From Methylomarinum sp965277025 (GTDB taxonomy: Bacteria; Pseudomonadota; Gammaproteobacteria; Methylococcales; Methylomonadaceae), in assembly GCA_965277025.1 (NCBI GenBank), contig OZ255706.1, positions 992,001 to 1,056,000 of the forward strand: a stretch of DNA of 64,000 nt, in the 5' to 3' direction. Position numbers and translations under genes: made by a program. The notes beneath the pieces were generated by a model, which saw only the letters and a program-made list of their open reading frames with translations, ran no database searches and was not told the DNA's origin. Numbering within the stretch: position 1 is the first letter of the stretch; the number at the start of each line of letters is the position of its first letter. Of the stretch, positions 46,118 to 57,100 are shown in pieces.

Positions 46118-46625
46118 CCGGTGGGGTTGCAGGTCCGCTTCTTTTTAAAAAGCGCCCAACAGAGCGCTGTGAAATATAATCAACAATGCCCCGTTTTATC
46201 GCTTCATCGGCTATTTCTTGTTGCGTCCAATGAGTGATCGGGCGTTGACTATCCTCTGGGCGTTCGCAGGCTATCGCGATAATGCTGCAAATTTGCTCCG
46301 CCGTATAGATAGCAGGCGCACCGCTTCGCGGTGCATCTTGAAGCCGGGCTAAAGGGTTTTCTTGCTCACTGTTCTGTAACCGGCGTTTTCGCCAATTTTG
46401 AACAGTTGTCCGTCCAATTTTTAACTGGCGCATGGTTTCATGTACACTGATGCCCTCATCTGCCAACAATATAATACGGCAACGTGTCACCAAATTCTGA
46501 GGACTTGTATGTTTACGCACTGTGCCTTGCAATAACGTGCGTTGTTCTTCTGTTAAACTAATTGGGGCTGCTGTTAGACGTGGCATGATATCACCTGCTG
46601 AATTTAATATAGTATTATTCAGCAT
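46086..46625 (-). CDS. IS630-family transposase, N-terminal HTH frame (copy 2)
   Basis: The 179-residue frame shows no difference by eye from the copy at 40714-41253 (paired HTH, end in VDGKKR after the A7 run). Together with the DDE frame it makes a fused transposase of about 400 residues. Confidence 0.88.
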   Translation of the reverse strand: MLNNTILNSAGDIMPRLTAAPISLTEEQRTLLQGTVRKHTSPQNLVTRCRIILLADEGISVHETMRQLKIGRTTVQNWRKRRLQNSEQENPLARLQDAPRSGAPAIYTAEQICSIIAIACERPEDSQRPITHWTQQEIADEAIKRGIVDYISQRSVGRFLKRSGPATPPDERLVDGKKR

Positions 46626-46698
46626 ATTACAATATATTCCTCATAAATAGCATTGGTGTTTTCGCTTATGTGCACTAGCTTGTTTCGGCTCACTTAAT

Positions 46699-46765
46699 AA
46701 AAAACCAATATACATGGGTAATGTACAGCAGGCTGTTGAGGGGCGTGTTATTTCTCTTATCAAGG
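46699..46765. repeat. 67-bp direct repeat, left copy, flanking IS4 copy 5
   Basis: From AAAAAACCAATATAC to CTTATCAAGG. An exact second copy stands at 47988-48054. The IS701-like coding sequence needs only one copy; two would shift the frame. Confidence 0.92.
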
Positions 46766-47987
46766 CTCTGTACATGACAAAAATTAACTTATGACAAATG
46801 AGTCTCATGTATTCCAGTGACAAAAGGTATGGGTTGCAAAAGAGCAATCACTTTTCTAATCATCCTTTTTGATTGAGATAAGACATTAAACAACGTTGAG
46901 CGGATACAATCTAATCCATATCGAAACAGGCTTTGCGCGAGCCGCTGATGTGTTTTGGTTTTTATTGGTAACTCGCAATCATGTTTCCATTCGCCTGCTT
47001 TATGTGACCAACAGAAAGCAATAACGGGAAGTACTAACAATTTTTTGATCCGAAGATAACCGACTACACGCGTTTCCTCAAGTTTGAATCCCCGTCCTTT
47101 TAAACAGCCAAAAAGCGTTTCGATTTCCCAACGCAAGCCATAAATTTTAATCGCATCAGGGTTCAAATGCTGACAGACGATGATTAATAACTCACCATCA
47201 CTCAGCCGTAACCCACTGAGATAAATTGAACAATTTCCCAAATAGCGCGCTGTTGAGAGGTGTCGTGTGCTACCCGGCTTAAGCCCATAAAACAAACGCT
47301 CTACGCGTATTCGCTGGCCTTGGGCATTGGTTGTCCTGGCGTTGTTGCGAATACGGATATAAAAGGGAATCTCTTGCTCAAACAACCAGCCCATCCATTC
47401 GTCTCCAATAAACTCCCGATCAGCCAAAAGACCTTTGATGTGATGTCGGCCAAACTGCGCAATAAAGCGTTTCATCAGCGCTATACGTTCCTTCGTATTA
47501 GAGTTGCCCCGCTTGTTTAAAGGCAACCAATACACAGGAATGGCGGCACCCCGATAAACCACGGCAAGCACCAGCAGATTAATATTGGTTTTACCCCACT
47601 TCCAATTCGTCCTGTCTAACGTCAGATAGTAATCCTGATCAGTGAAACCAAACAGTTTCATGATGAAATGAGCGACTTCATTGTAATCCAGCCAATGGTC
47701 ACTGAAAAATCGTTGCATCCGTCGATATCGTGAGGAAATTTTTGCCCGACTGGGAAAGAATACGGCGAGCTGGGCCAGATTGACCGTGCTAACTGCCATC
47801 AAAGCAATTAACATACCCACAAAACAAACGATTCTTGCCTTGTTCCATTGAAAGTGCTCAGTTAATATGGCGGTCAGCTCGTTGATTTGTAATGTCCCGT
47901 TATTCATATTCGCTAAAACAAAATGCGGTATTTAATTACATTTCAACGAGCTACGCCAGCTTTTAATATTTTTTGTCATGTACAGAG
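46766..47987 (-). mobile_element. IS4-family element, copy 5 (1222 bp) with 67-bp flanking duplication
   Basis: The element has complete CTCTGTACATGAC ends. It lies exactly between two 67-bp direct repeats. The same element family made a 9-bp duplication at copy 2 in this window. The insertion is inside the IS701-like transposase gene. Confidence 0.9.
46789..47907 (-). CDS. IS4-family transposase (copy 5)
   Basis: The 372 residues are intact with all DDE motifs (LDRTNW, LADREF, WEIETLFGCLKGRG). It combines sequence variants seen in copies 1 and 3. It is complete with normal leader and ends, so it is a candidate active copy. Confidence 0.9.
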   Translation of the reverse strand: MNNGTLQINELTAILTEHFQWNKARIVCFVGMLIALMAVSTVNLAQLAVFFPSRAKISSRYRRMQRFFSDHWLDYNEVAHFIMKLFGFTDQDYYLTLDRTNWKWGKTNINLLVLAVVYRGAAIPVYWLPLNKRGNSNTKERIALMKRFIAQFGRHHIKGLLADREFIGDEWMGWLFEQEIPFYIRIRNNARTTNAQGQRIRVERLFYGLKPGSTRHLSTARYLGNCSIYLSGLRLSDGELLIIVCQHLNPDAIKIYGLRWEIETLFGCLKGRGFKLEETRVVGYLRIKKLLVLPVIAFCWSHKAGEWKHDCELPIKTKTHQRLAQSLFRYGLDCIRSTLFNVLSQSKRMIRKVIALLQPIPFVTGIHETHLS

Positions 47988-48054
47988 AAAAAACCAATAT
48001 ACATGGGTAATGTACAGCAGGCTGTTGAGGGGCGTGTTATTTCTCTTATCAAGG
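47988..48054. repeat. 67-bp direct repeat, right copy, flanking IS4 copy 5
   Basis: Identical base for base to 46699-46765. It abuts the terminal CAGAG of the IS element, as a target duplication would. Confidence 0.92.
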
Positions 48055-48192
48055 TTTGCCTTGCATTGACTTTGGGATTTTTTAAACCCATAGTTTAACA
48101 TTGCCTGTCAATGCGTAACTTCTAATAGGCTTGGTGGCTGCCAAGTTCAGTAGATTATAATCTACCCATTCATTTTTCAAAAGAGCCGCAAA

Positions 48193-51100
48193 ATGCCTAA
48201 AGACTATTACCAGGAATTTCAAGACTTAGACTTAATCCACTATGACAACGAGCTGAGCGATGACCGGTTTCGCCAGAGTGAGCTGCCGGGCCTGGACGGC
48301 GAAGGAGGTGCCAGTGCCGGCAGCGTCGAAATACTCGAAAAGGCGGTCGCGAAACTGATCCGCTGGGACAAATTGAGTATCCGCTGGGACGGATTGGTTT
48401 TTGAAGGCACTACTGGATTCAACCGGGTTGTCAGGAAGAACGCATTTGGTACGGTTCATCACGTTCACGATGCGCCGCAATCGCTTTTTCGCGCTGTTCC
48501 CCGCGGTGAGGGCAACGAGCTTGCTCTGGCATATCTCTTTACGTTGGCAGTCGATAACGACAATGGAGAAGGATTGAAAAATCGCTTCCTGAACGGTGTG
48601 AACACGCTTTCCCAGCTTATCCAGGAGCAATCTCCTGATGGATGGATGTCGCTGAGGGAAGTGGCCCAAACGTTGGATTTCTGTAATCTGGTAAGCGGAT
48701 TACACGAACACGGTTACCTTCATGCTGGTGGCGAACGGAGTGTTCTGGATATCACGGGTACCATGACGCTTGGTCAAATCACTTCCGCGCTCGAAAGAAG
48801 CTCAGGTGATGCCTACTATCAGCTCAACACTGGCAATCACGAGCTGGTTGTTGCTAAAAAAACGATTGCCGGACAGCCCAGGTATTTCTTTTATGATCCA
48901 AACTTTGCAGAAGTCTCCCTGCAAGGTGCAACGCAGGCGGATTCTGCTCTGGTGCTGAAGAATGTCATCAAGAGTCATCTGGACCAAAAGAGCGAATACG
49001 GCTATTGGGACGGTACGCTGGCAGATTTCTATGGTGTCAGAAAAGATGACAGTGCGAAAATCACCTTTGACGTCTACCATTTGAATCAGGCGCGGCTGAA
49101 TGGAAAACAGGCTTTTGTAGATTTCGAAAGCCTGCTGACCAGTGATGACTATCGTACAGAACGTGATCGACCAGTGGATGTTGGCAACGTTACGGTCGAG
49201 GGCGCAACTATAGATGGCGAGCGGATAACATCTGCGCTGGATCTCAGCAGCGCTGAGATCCAGGCCAAAATGCCTGAAAACAATCTCCAAGACTCTCGAG
49301 ACTTAACCCGCTATGCCAGCAAGCTGGGTGAGAACCCGAGTTTGCAACTTCTTATCAATATGTTCAACCAAGATACAATCGACAGCGGCGTAGGAAGCTT
49401 GCTGGCCGAGATTGATGATACGCTCGCCGATGACACTATCACTTGGGACGACAGTGGCGTCGAAAGGCGGCGAACAGTTACGGCGGAACTCATACTAGAA
49501 CTACACGAAGTTTTCAGAATCAAAGATGACGGGTCGATTGCATCTCGGGAAGAGTTTCAAAATGTAGTCAGACAATTGAGGGCAGTCGATGCGCCGGATC
49601 AGGTGATTTCGGATCTGCAAACGGCTTATAACCAATTTAAGGATAACTTCGAGTCCCTGATAACCTCTGACGCCTGGTTGTTGTTAGCAGATCAAGGGAG
49701 AACCGATGACCGGTTTCGCCAGAGTGAGCTGCCGGGCCTGGACGGCGAAGGAGGTGCCAGTGCCGGCAGCGTCGAAATACTCGAAAAGGCGGTCGCGAAA
49801 CTGATCCGCTGGGACAAATTGAGTATCCGCTGGGACGGATTGGTTTTTGAAGGCACTATTGGATTCAACCGGGTTGTCAGGAAGAACGCATTTGGTACGG
49901 TTCATCACGTTCACGATGCGCCGCAATCGCTTTTTCGCGCTGTTCCCCGCGGTGAGGGCAACGAGCTTGCTCTGGCATATCTCTTTACGTTGGCAGTCGA
50001 TAACGACAATGGAGAAGGATTGAAAAATCGCTTCCTGAACGGTGTGAACACGCTTTCCCGGCTTATCCAGGAGCAATCTCCTGATGGATGGATGTCGCTG
50101 AGGGAAGTGGCCCAAACGTTGGATTTCTGTAATCTGGTAAGCGGATTACACGAACACGGTTACCTTCATGCGGGTGGCGAACGGAGTGTTCTGGATATCA
50201 CGGGTACCATGACGCTTGGTCAAATCACTTCCGCGCTCGAAAGAAGCTCAGGTGATGCCTACTATCAGCTCAACACTGGCAATCACGAGCTGGTTGTTGC
50301 TAAAAAAACGATTGCCGGACAGCCCAGGTATTTCTTTTATGATCCAAACTTTGCAGAAGTCTCCCTGCAAGGTGCAACGCAGGCGGATTCTGCTCTGGTG
50401 CTGAAGAATGTCATCAAGAGTCATCTGGACCAAAAGAGCGAATACGGCTATTGGGACGGTACGCTGGCAGATTTCTATGGTGTCAGAAAAGATGACAGTG
50501 CGAAAATCACCTTTGACGTCTACCATTTGAATCAGGCGCGGCTGAATGGAAAACAGGCTTTTGTAGATTTCGAAAGCCTGCTGACCAGTGATGCCTATCG
50601 TACAGAACGTGATCGACTAGTGGATGTTGGCAACGTTACGGTCGAGGGCGTAACTATAGATGGCGACTTTCGAGACTTAACCCGCTATGCCAACAAGTAT
50701 GCCAGGAAGCTGAAGCTAGAACGTGATCGACTAGTGGATGTTGGCAACGTTACGGTCGAGGGCGTAACCCTTTCAGCTGTCGAATTATACGATCTGGGCG
50801 CAACTATAGATGGCGAGCGGATAACATCTGCGCTGGATCTCAGCAGCGCCGAGATCCAGGCCAAGCTGAAGTTTTCGCCGAAGTATCTTGTAAAGCGCCT
50901 TGTGGGTGTAAATACCGCTTCCGATACACAGATGCAGCGGAATGTTCAGCTGCTTCGCAAGCTCATTGACCGGGAAGGTGGCGATACACGAAAACTTCTA
51001 TTCGGTGCTGGAAACAGCCGAGATAAATATCTGGCCCTGAAGGCACTGAATTCGGTAAAGAAGTTTATCGCGTCTGATTTGTCGATAAACTCTCGGCTGT

Positions 51101-54100
51101 GGTCTCATCTTCAGAGAATCCAGCCGACATCAAGAACGGGTTTAAGGCTTTTCAAGGCCTCCCAACGTATTGGGCGGCTTGCCAGTCCGGGCTTTTTAAG
51201 ACGCAATAAGAGCAGTGAGATTACTGCGGAGGACCAGAAGCAGCAAGCGAATGCGTTCGGTCGGGGCGGTGAATTCGATTTGGTGCGACATGCTCCAGTG
51301 GATGTTGGCAACGTTACGGTCGAGGGCGCAACTATAGATGGCGAGCGGATAACTGGAGATGGCGAGCGGATAACTGGAAATGGCGAGCGGATAACATCTG
51401 CGCTGGATCTCAGCAGCGCTGGGATCCAGGCCAAAATGCCTGAAAACAATCTCCAAGACTCTCGAGACTTAACCCGCGATGCCAACAAGTATGCCACGAA
51501 GCTGAAGCTGAGCGATGACCGGTTTCGCCAGAGTAAGCTGCCGGGCCTGGACGGCGAAGGAGGTGCCAGTGCCGGCAGCGTCGAAATACTCGAAAAGGCG
51601 GTCGCGAAACTGATCCGCCGGGACAAATTGAGTGTCCGCTGGGACAGATTGGTTTATGAAGGCACTACTGGATTCAACCGGGTTGTCAGGAAGAACGCAT
51701 TTGGTACGGTTCATCACGTTCGCAATGCGCCGCAATCGCTTTTTCGCACTGTTCCCCGCGGTGAGGGCAACGAGCTTGCTCTGGCATATCTCTTTACGTT
51801 GGCAGTCGATAACGACAATGGAGAAGGATTGAAAAACCGCTTCCTGGGCGGTGTGGACAGGCTTTCCCAGTATATCCAGGCGCGATCTCGTGTGGAATGG
51901 ATTTCGCCGAGGGAAGCGGTCCGACCGTTGGATTTCTATAATCTGGTAAGCGGATTACACGAACACGGTTACCTTCATGCGGGTGGCGAACGGAGTGTTC
52001 TGGATATCACGGGTACCATGACGCTTGGTCAGATCACTTTCGTGCTCGAAGGAAGCTCAGGTGATGTCTATTATCAGCTCAACACTGGCAATCACGAGCT
52101 GGTTGTTGCTAAAAAAACGATTGCCGGACAGCCCAGGTATTTCTTTTATGATCCAAACTTTGCAGAAGTCTCCCTGCAAGGTGCAACGCAGACGGATTCT
52201 GCTCTGGCGCTGAAGAATGTCATCAAGAGTCATCTGGACCAAAAGAGCAAAGACGGCAATTGGTACGGTACGCTGGCAGATTTTTATGGTGTCAGAAAAG
52301 ATGACAGTGCGGAAATCACCTTTGACGTCTACCATTTGAACCAGGCGCGGCTGAATGGAAAACAGGCTTTTGTAGATTTCGAAAACCTGCTGAGCAGTGA
52401 TGCCTATCGTACAGAACGTGATCGACTAGTGGATGTTGGCAACGTTACGGTCGAGGGCGTAACCCTTTCAGCTGTCGAATTATACGATCTGGGCGCAACT
52501 ATAGATGGCGAGCGGATAACATCTGCGCTGGATCTCAGCAGCGCCGAGATCCAGGCCAAGCTGAAGTTTTCGCCGAAGTATCTTGGAAAGCGCCTTGTGG
52601 GTGTAAATACCGCTTCCGATACACAGATGCAGCGGAATGTTCAGCTGCTTCGCAAGCTCATTGACCGGGAAGGTGGCGATACACGAAAACTTCTATTCGG
52701 TGCTGGAAACAGCCGAGATAAAGATCTGGCCCTGAAGGCACTGGATTCGGTAAAGAAGTTTATCGCGTCTGATTTGTCGATAAACCCTCGGCTGTGGTCT
52801 CATCTTCAGGGAATCCAGCCGACATCAAGAACGGGTTTAAGGCTTTTCAAGGCCTCCCAACGTATTGGGCGGCTTGCCAGTCCGGGCTTTTTAAGACGCA
52901 ATAAGAACAGTGAGATTACTGCGGAGGACCAGAAACAGCAAGCGAATGCGTTCGGTCGGGACGGTGAATTCGATTTGGTGCGACATGCTCCAGTGGATGT
53001 TGGCAACGGTACGGTCGAGGGCGCAACTAGAGATGGCGAGCGGATAACTGGAAATGGCGAGCGGATAACATCTGCGCTGGATCTCAGCAGCGCTGGGATC
53101 CAGGCCAAAATGCCTGAAAACAATTTCCAAGACTTTCGAGACTTAACCCGCTATGCCAACAAGTATGCCACGAAGCTGAAGCTGAGCGATGACCGGTTTC
53201 GCCAGAGTAAGCTGCCGGGCCGGTTTCGCCCGAGTAAGCTGCCGGGCCGGTTTCGCCCGAGTAAGCTGCCGGGCCGGTTTCGCCCGAGTAAGCTGCCGGG
53301 CCGGTTTCGCCAGAGTAAGCTGCCGGACTGGTTTCGCCAGAGTAAGCTGCCGGGCCGGGACGGCGAAGGCCGCGCAATACTCGCCGCGACGATCGAGAAA
53401 CTGATCCGCTGGGACGACATATTGAGTATCCGCTGGGACAGATTGATTTCTGAAGCCACTACTGGATTCAACCGGGTTGTCAGGAAGAACGCATTTGGTA
53501 CGGTTCATGACGTTCGCGATGCGCCGCAATCGCTTTTTCGCGCTGTTCCCCGCGGTGAGGGCAACGAGCTTGCTCTGGCATATCTCTTTACGTTGTCAAA
53601 CGACAATGGAGAAGGATTGAAAGATCGCTTCCTGAACGGTGTGAACACGCTTTCCCGGCTTATCCAGGAGCAATCTCGTGAGGGAGGGATTGAGCTGCGG
53701 GAAGCGGCCCAAACGTTGGATTTCCGTAATCTGGTAAGCGGATTACACGAACATGGTTACGCTTATGCTGGTGGCGAACGGAGTGTTCTGGAAATCACGG
53801 GTACCATGACGCTTGGTCAAATCACTTCCGCGCTCGAAAGAAGCTCAGGTGATGCCTACTATCAGCTCAACACTGGCAATCACGAGCTGGTTGTTGCTAA
53901 AAAAACGATTGCCGGACAGCCCAGGTATTTCTTTTATGATCCAAACCTTGCAGAAGTCTCCCTGCATGGTGCAACGCAGGCGGATTCTGCTCTGGTGCTG
54001 AAGGATGTCATCAAGAGTCATCTGGACCAAAAGAGCAAATACGGCAATTGGGACGGTACGCTGGCAGATTTTTATGGTGTCAAAAAAAATGACAGGGCGA

Positions 54101-57100
54101 AAATCACCTTTGACGTCTACCATTTGAATCAGGAGCGGCTGAATGGAAAACAGGCTTTTGTAGATTTCGAAAACCTGTTGAGCAGTGATGCCTATCGTAC
54201 AGAACGTGATCGACTAGTGGATGTTGGCAACGTTAAGGTCGAGGGCGTAACCCTTTCAGCTGTCGAATTATACGATCTGGGCGCAACTATAGATGGCAAG
54301 CGGATAACTGGAGATGGCAAGCGGATAACTGGAGATGGCAAGCGGATAACTGGAGATGGCGAGCGGATAACTGGAGATGGCAAGCGGATAACATCTGCGA
54401 TGGATCTCAGCAGCACTGAGATCCAGGCCAAGCTGAAGTTTTCGCCGAAGTATTTTGTAAAGCGCCTTGTGGGTGTAAATACCGTAAAGCGCCTTGTGGG
54501 TGTAAATACCGCTTCCGATACACAGATGCAGCGGAATGTTCAGCTGCTTCGCAAGCCCATTGACCGGGAAGGTGGCGATACACGAAAACTTCTATTGGGT
54601 CCTGGAAACAGCCGAGATAAATATCTGGCCCTGAATGCACTGAATTCGGTAAAGAAGTTTGTCAGCGCGTCTGATTTGTCGATAAACCCTCGGCTGTGGT
54701 CTCATCTTCAGACAATCCAGCTGACATCAAGAACGGGTTTAAGGCTTTTCAAGATCTCCCAACGTATTGGGCTTGCCGGTACGGGCTTTGGATATGTCCA
54801 AAGTGTTAGCGGTATAGTCAACTATTTAAGACGCAGAAAGAGCAGTGAGATGACTGCGGAGAACCAGAAACAGTTAGATATACAGCTTGGTGTCAATATT
54901 GGCGGGCTTGTGTATGATCTGGGTTCAAACTTTCTGGAAAGAGGTATAAATCGTGTAGCACCGTCACTTATCCGTACTGGCGCAAAACTGGTCCGTACTG
55001 GCGCAAAACTGGCGAGTAGCGGAACCCAATCGACGTCAGTTGTCGGGCTCACAGTTGTCGAGAGCACAGTTGTCGGGCGCACAGGTGCTGGTATCGGTAA
55101 GGGATTAGCGGGATTAACAAAAGCTGGCAGAGCGGCGTCAGTTGTCGGGCGCACAGTTTCTGGTATCGGTAAGGCATTAGCAAAAGCTGGCGGCGCGGTG
55201 TTGGCTGTTTTGGGGTCTGGTTTTGACATCTACGGGGCCTATGAAGCGTTCAGCAAACTCGACTCGGCAACTGGCAAACATCGCATCGATCTGATCGTCA
55301 ATGGTACCCTGTCGGTAGCCGGCGCGGTTGTGGGTATTGTGACCGGGATTGCAGCTGCAGTTTTAGCTGCCTCTTCTGCGGGTGGACCTGTGGTCATTGC
55401 AGGGATGATCATTGCAGCCCTTTTGGCGTTAGGGGGTTCGATCTACAACGCAGTCCGTGTCATTGACGACATTGACGATTATATCGAATTAACGCCGTAT
55501 GAGCGTTTGCGGAATGGCTGGTTGGCTTTTTGGGGGATGGATGTTGATCCGGATATCGAAAACCGTGCGAACAAAGCAAAGACGCTGGAAGCTGCAAAGA
55601 TCCAAATTAAAAAGCTTCTGAAAGAAGCTGCCGAAAAGATTTTGGAGACAGACCCGTCCAAGCCTGGAATCCATGAGGTTATCTATTCGCCGGGCGGTGA
55701 TGTCATTTTGGAAGAGCACTATTATCGACGTGTCGAGCACTATGTCCGTCATGTGCGGGACGGAGGTGCAAGCGGTGGCGGTGGAACCTTAGGCGCCGCT
55801 AGCGGCAGTACTACAGGCTACACGTATACATGGGAGGTCTTTAAAGATCGGGTGAAACCGGAAGATGTTGCCTCGGTGGAACGCAAAACTTGGTTTGAGA
55901 CACGCGATGTACAGAGCGAGTTGAAATACTGGACTCTGGCCGGTCAGGAGGACCAAGACGACATGGTAAATGTTCGGACCGGTGTTTCGAACGCTCGGAG
56001 TGTGGAAACGCCAGTTAATGATGAGGTATCGGATGAAGCGGTTGCCTTCTTCAAGCTGGGGGGAGGAAACGATTATGCAATTGGCTATGATGACCGAAAA
56101 AACCACTTCGTTGTGTATAACGGTTATAAATACTTTATCGGCGGATCGCGCGATGATGTGTTCATCCTCATAAAGGACGACATGGAGACGACGGCCAATC
56201 TTTATGGCAAAGACGGTGACGATACGCTTGTCCTGAAGTGCGATTTTTCAAGCGCTGGCGGGGTTCAATTGCAGACCAATCTTGAAACTGGAAAGGTTAC
56301 CCTCGGAAATGAGATTTTGGCCAACATCGTCGATTTCGAAAAGGTTACTGGCAGTGATCTGGACGTTGAGGAGACAATTACCGGTAATGATCAGGACAAT
56401 GTTTTGGACAGCAATGGAGGCCGGAATAACTGGCTGTTCGGAAAGGGCGGCGATGATATTTTGATTGTTCACGATGGTACTACTGCAATCGGTGGGACGG
56501 GCGCAGATACATACCTGATCAAAAGCGATGCGGGAGAACCCGAAAGCGATGCGGGAGAACCCGAAAGCGATGCGGGAGAACCCGAAAGCGATGCGGGAGA
56601 ACCCGAAAGCGATGCGGGAGAACCCGAAAGCGATGCGGGAGAAGTGGTAATCGTAAATACCGTGGGGGATGGAAGTACACGGATGACCGACGTGACCTAC
56701 GAGCAAGATTATCTTTTGTACAATCTTCCGCGGCATCTGATCGAGCTACGCACAGAGGGTGACGATGTTATCCTTTCTCCGAAGGCTGGTGTGAAGGGTG
56801 TTCCATCTGTGCGCGTGAAAGACTTCTTGCTTGGTGAGGCTCATCGGCACATCGGTCTGATTGACGAAGGTGGCGTGTTCTATGAGATAGGTGTGGACGA
56901 AAATGGTCAAGCCTATTTGTCAGATGTGGGGGTGCTTATGTTGCAAGAAGACGGTGAACGTTCTGAAACACCGTTGGGCAAGGCAGTGGTACGGGGAACG
57001 AAGTTTGCTGACCGGATTGTCGCGAATTCTGTTGATGCGGAAACCAGCGATGTGTTAATCGGGGGCGGTGGGGACGATACGTTGATTGGTGCTTTCGGAA

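Larger units (their letters stand above)
45364..46675 (-). mobile_element. IS630-family element, copy 2 (complete)
   Basis: The element is flanked by TA at 45362-45363 and 46676-46677, the family's standard target duplication. Ends GTGCAAACAAGCG and, on the other strand, GTGCACATAAGCG are imperfect inverted repeats. It is inserted between codons for Ala and Ser of the IS701-like transposase. Confidence 0.9.
42838..48091 (-). pseudogene. IS701-like transposase split by three IS insertions
   Basis: The gene starts at 48091 with MGLKNPKVNARQTLIREITR. It is interrupted by IS4 copy 5 in the ITRPSTACC region, resumes to FLLSEPKQAS, is interrupted by IS630 copy 2 at a TA, and continues SSCRRLGEVMSISHDSVNRFL, GGTLSVDDSVLDKPYS (Asp) and EGKTKNDYFQDMLTEVL. 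It is then interrupted by IS110 copy 4 and resumes AWGLEPGFVTGDSWYS (Asp) to HDRHWQIEQYHRAIKQVCNIERFQ (Glu), with its stop in the terminal repeat. All pieces join in frame. Confidence 0.85.
42833..48123 (-). mobile_element. IS701-like element B, holding three nested IS insertions
   Basis: The outer ends are inverted AGAAGTTACGCATTGACA (42833-42850) and its complement (48106-48123). Inside are IS110 copy 4 (43438-45005), IS630 copy 2 (45364-46675) and IS4 copy 5 (46766-47987). Subtracting these and one copy of a 67-bp duplication leaves a normal-sized single-gene IS. No direct repeat is seen at the outer flanks, where the left neighbour is a truncated IS4, so one side has been rearranged. Confidence 0.85.

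Noticed and set aside
46699..48054. 67-bp repeats as phage-type attachment sites of an island
   Set aside because: They abut the exact ends of a single IS4-family element and lie inside a transposase gene; there is no integrase or tRNA.
53194..53355. Regularly spaced direct repeats suggesting a CRISPR array
   Set aside because: Units are contiguous without spacers, are multiples of three in frame with the giant protein, and encode near-identical peptides; they are coding minisatellites.
53084..53529. Repetitive open frames antisense to the toxin gene (for example Gly-Glu-Thr-Gly-Pro-Ala-Ala-Tyr-Ser repeats)
   Set aside because: They exist only because the sense-strand repeat is open in other frames; no start signals, and the sense frame is 3188 codons long.
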